A stretch of DNA of 64,000 nucleotides from Cupriavidus pauculus (lineage in GTDB: Bacteria; Pseudomonadota; Gammaproteobacteria; Burkholderiales; Burkholderiaceae). Shown in pieces: positions 63,619 to 64,000 of the stretch. Both the position numbers and the translations under genes were made by a program. The notes beneath the pieces were generated by a model, which worked only from the letters and a program-made list of their open reading frames with translations, searched no databases and had not been told where the DNA came from. The DNA lies in contig NZ_BPUO01000009.1 of the NCBI RefSeq assembly GCF_022179805.1, positions 62,001 through 126,000 on the forward strand, given 5' to 3'. Position 1 is the first letter of the stretch. Each line of letters starts with the position of its first letter.

Positions 63619-64000
63619 AGAACGGTGCGGTGAACGTCAGCCGCACGCCTTGCTGCAGGCCGGTCATGCCGAACAGCACGTTGTAGTCGAGGCCGAAGGT
63701 CAGGGTTTTCGTGCGCAGCTTCGCACCCAGGCCTACCTGGATGCGATCGCGGCCGAACGGCGTGCCGTACACCGTGTACGCGGGACCGGCGCTCGCCAGG
63801 TCCGCATAGGCGAGATTGGCGGCGCTCTGTCCTTCGAAGTCATGCTGATATTCGACGCGCGCGAACGGCAGGAACATCCCGTAGCGCGTCTCCTTCGCGA
63901 ACTCGGCACGCATCCCGAATGCTCCGGAGACCGTGGTCACCGTCTGGCCGAAGTACGTCAGCGCGCCGAGTCCAGCGCCCGATTCCGAGAACGGATCGAG
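63617..64000 (-). CDS. Autotransporter outer-membrane beta-barrel domain (C-terminal part, cut by window)
   Basis: About 127 codons open to the window edge: LGALTYFGQTVTTVSGAFGM, RYGMFLPFARVEYQHDFEG, QVGLGAKLRTKTLTFGLDYN and the ending VRLTFTAPF. Alternating hydrophobic strands, aromatic girdles and the terminal Phe are the signature of a C-terminal barrel (type V autotransporter). The passenger lies beyond the window, so its function is unknown. Confidence 0.82.
   Translation of the reverse strand, partial: LDPFSESGAGLGALTYFGQTVTTVSGAFGMRAEFAKETRYGMFLPFARVEYQHDFEGQSAANLAYADLASAGPAYTVYGTPFGRDRIQVGLGAKLRTKTLTFGLDYNVLFGMTGLQQGVRLTFTAPF

Overview
The window is GC-rich DNA that looks like the genome of a Burkholderiales beta-proteobacterium, most likely Cupriavidus or a close relative. 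This is inferred from the two Bug-type (tripartite tricarboxylate) binding proteins, the paaABCDE/paaN/paaK layout beside a DUF485-ActP pair, many catabolic cassettes with their own local regulators, and an E. coli-type LexA box. No rRNA, tRNA, CRISPR array or intact transposase was seen.

Layout. (1) 0-7 kb: a branched-chain-amino-acid-type binding protein cut by the window edge, a large MalT/LuxR activator, and a GntR-FCD regulator divergent from an SDR plus acyl-CoA dehydrogenase operon whose promoter carries a palindrome. (2) 7.5-8.7 kb: a DUF1090 gene and a broken SDR. (3) 8.7-18.9 kb: a phenylacetate module with the repressor paaX divergent from paaABCDE, then paaN, paaK and a DUF485/SSS-symporter pair. 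The divergent promoter carries a PaaX-type operator with the N27 spacing. (4) 19.4-24.7 kb: an AraC/MFS divergent pair, then a LysR regulator divergent from a DapA-family lyase and a Bug protein. (5) 24.7-28.1 kb: gene fragments (XRE, LysR, Kelch), an Ala/Lys-rich exported protein and a second, 92% identical DUF1090 copy. (6) 28.3-46 kb: a catabolic island. It holds an SDR/TetR pair, a ThDP-enzyme/succinate-semialdehyde dehydrogenase/GABA-transaminase operon divergent from an XRE-cupin regulator, a Bug plus class II aldolase operon, a peptide-type ABC transporter with an amidase, and a decayed HpcH/HpaI aldolase. (7) 47-51.3 kb: a diguanylate cyclase, small orphan genes and a short gene under a LexA box. 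(8) 51.5-56.9 kb: an allophanate hydrolase/ABC transporter/GntR operon. (9) 57-64 kb: debris (IclR, XRE, histidine kinase and a small frameshifted gene), two different 8-bp tandem repeats, a beta-propeller lipoprotein, a second diguanylate cyclase and the C-terminal barrel of an autotransporter.

How the genes fit together. PaaK activates phenylacetate, PaaABCE epoxidises the CoA ester, PaaD helps mature the oxygenase, and the SSS symporter probably imports the acid. The beta-oxidation-like genes paaF, G, H and J must lie elsewhere. In the 28-46 kb island, amidase and ABC importer, Bug and aldolase, and GabT/SSADH/ThDP enzyme look like parts of one or two routes that release and burn an amide- or amino-acid-like substrate through succinate semialdehyde. 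An XRE-cupin protein may coordinate two of these operons through a shared TTCAT-N4-ATG motif. The allophanate hydrolase operon completes a urea/biuret-type nitrogen route whose earlier steps are absent here.

Starts were chosen by ribosome-binding site and family alignment. All family assignments are by eye from the translated sequence, with no database search.
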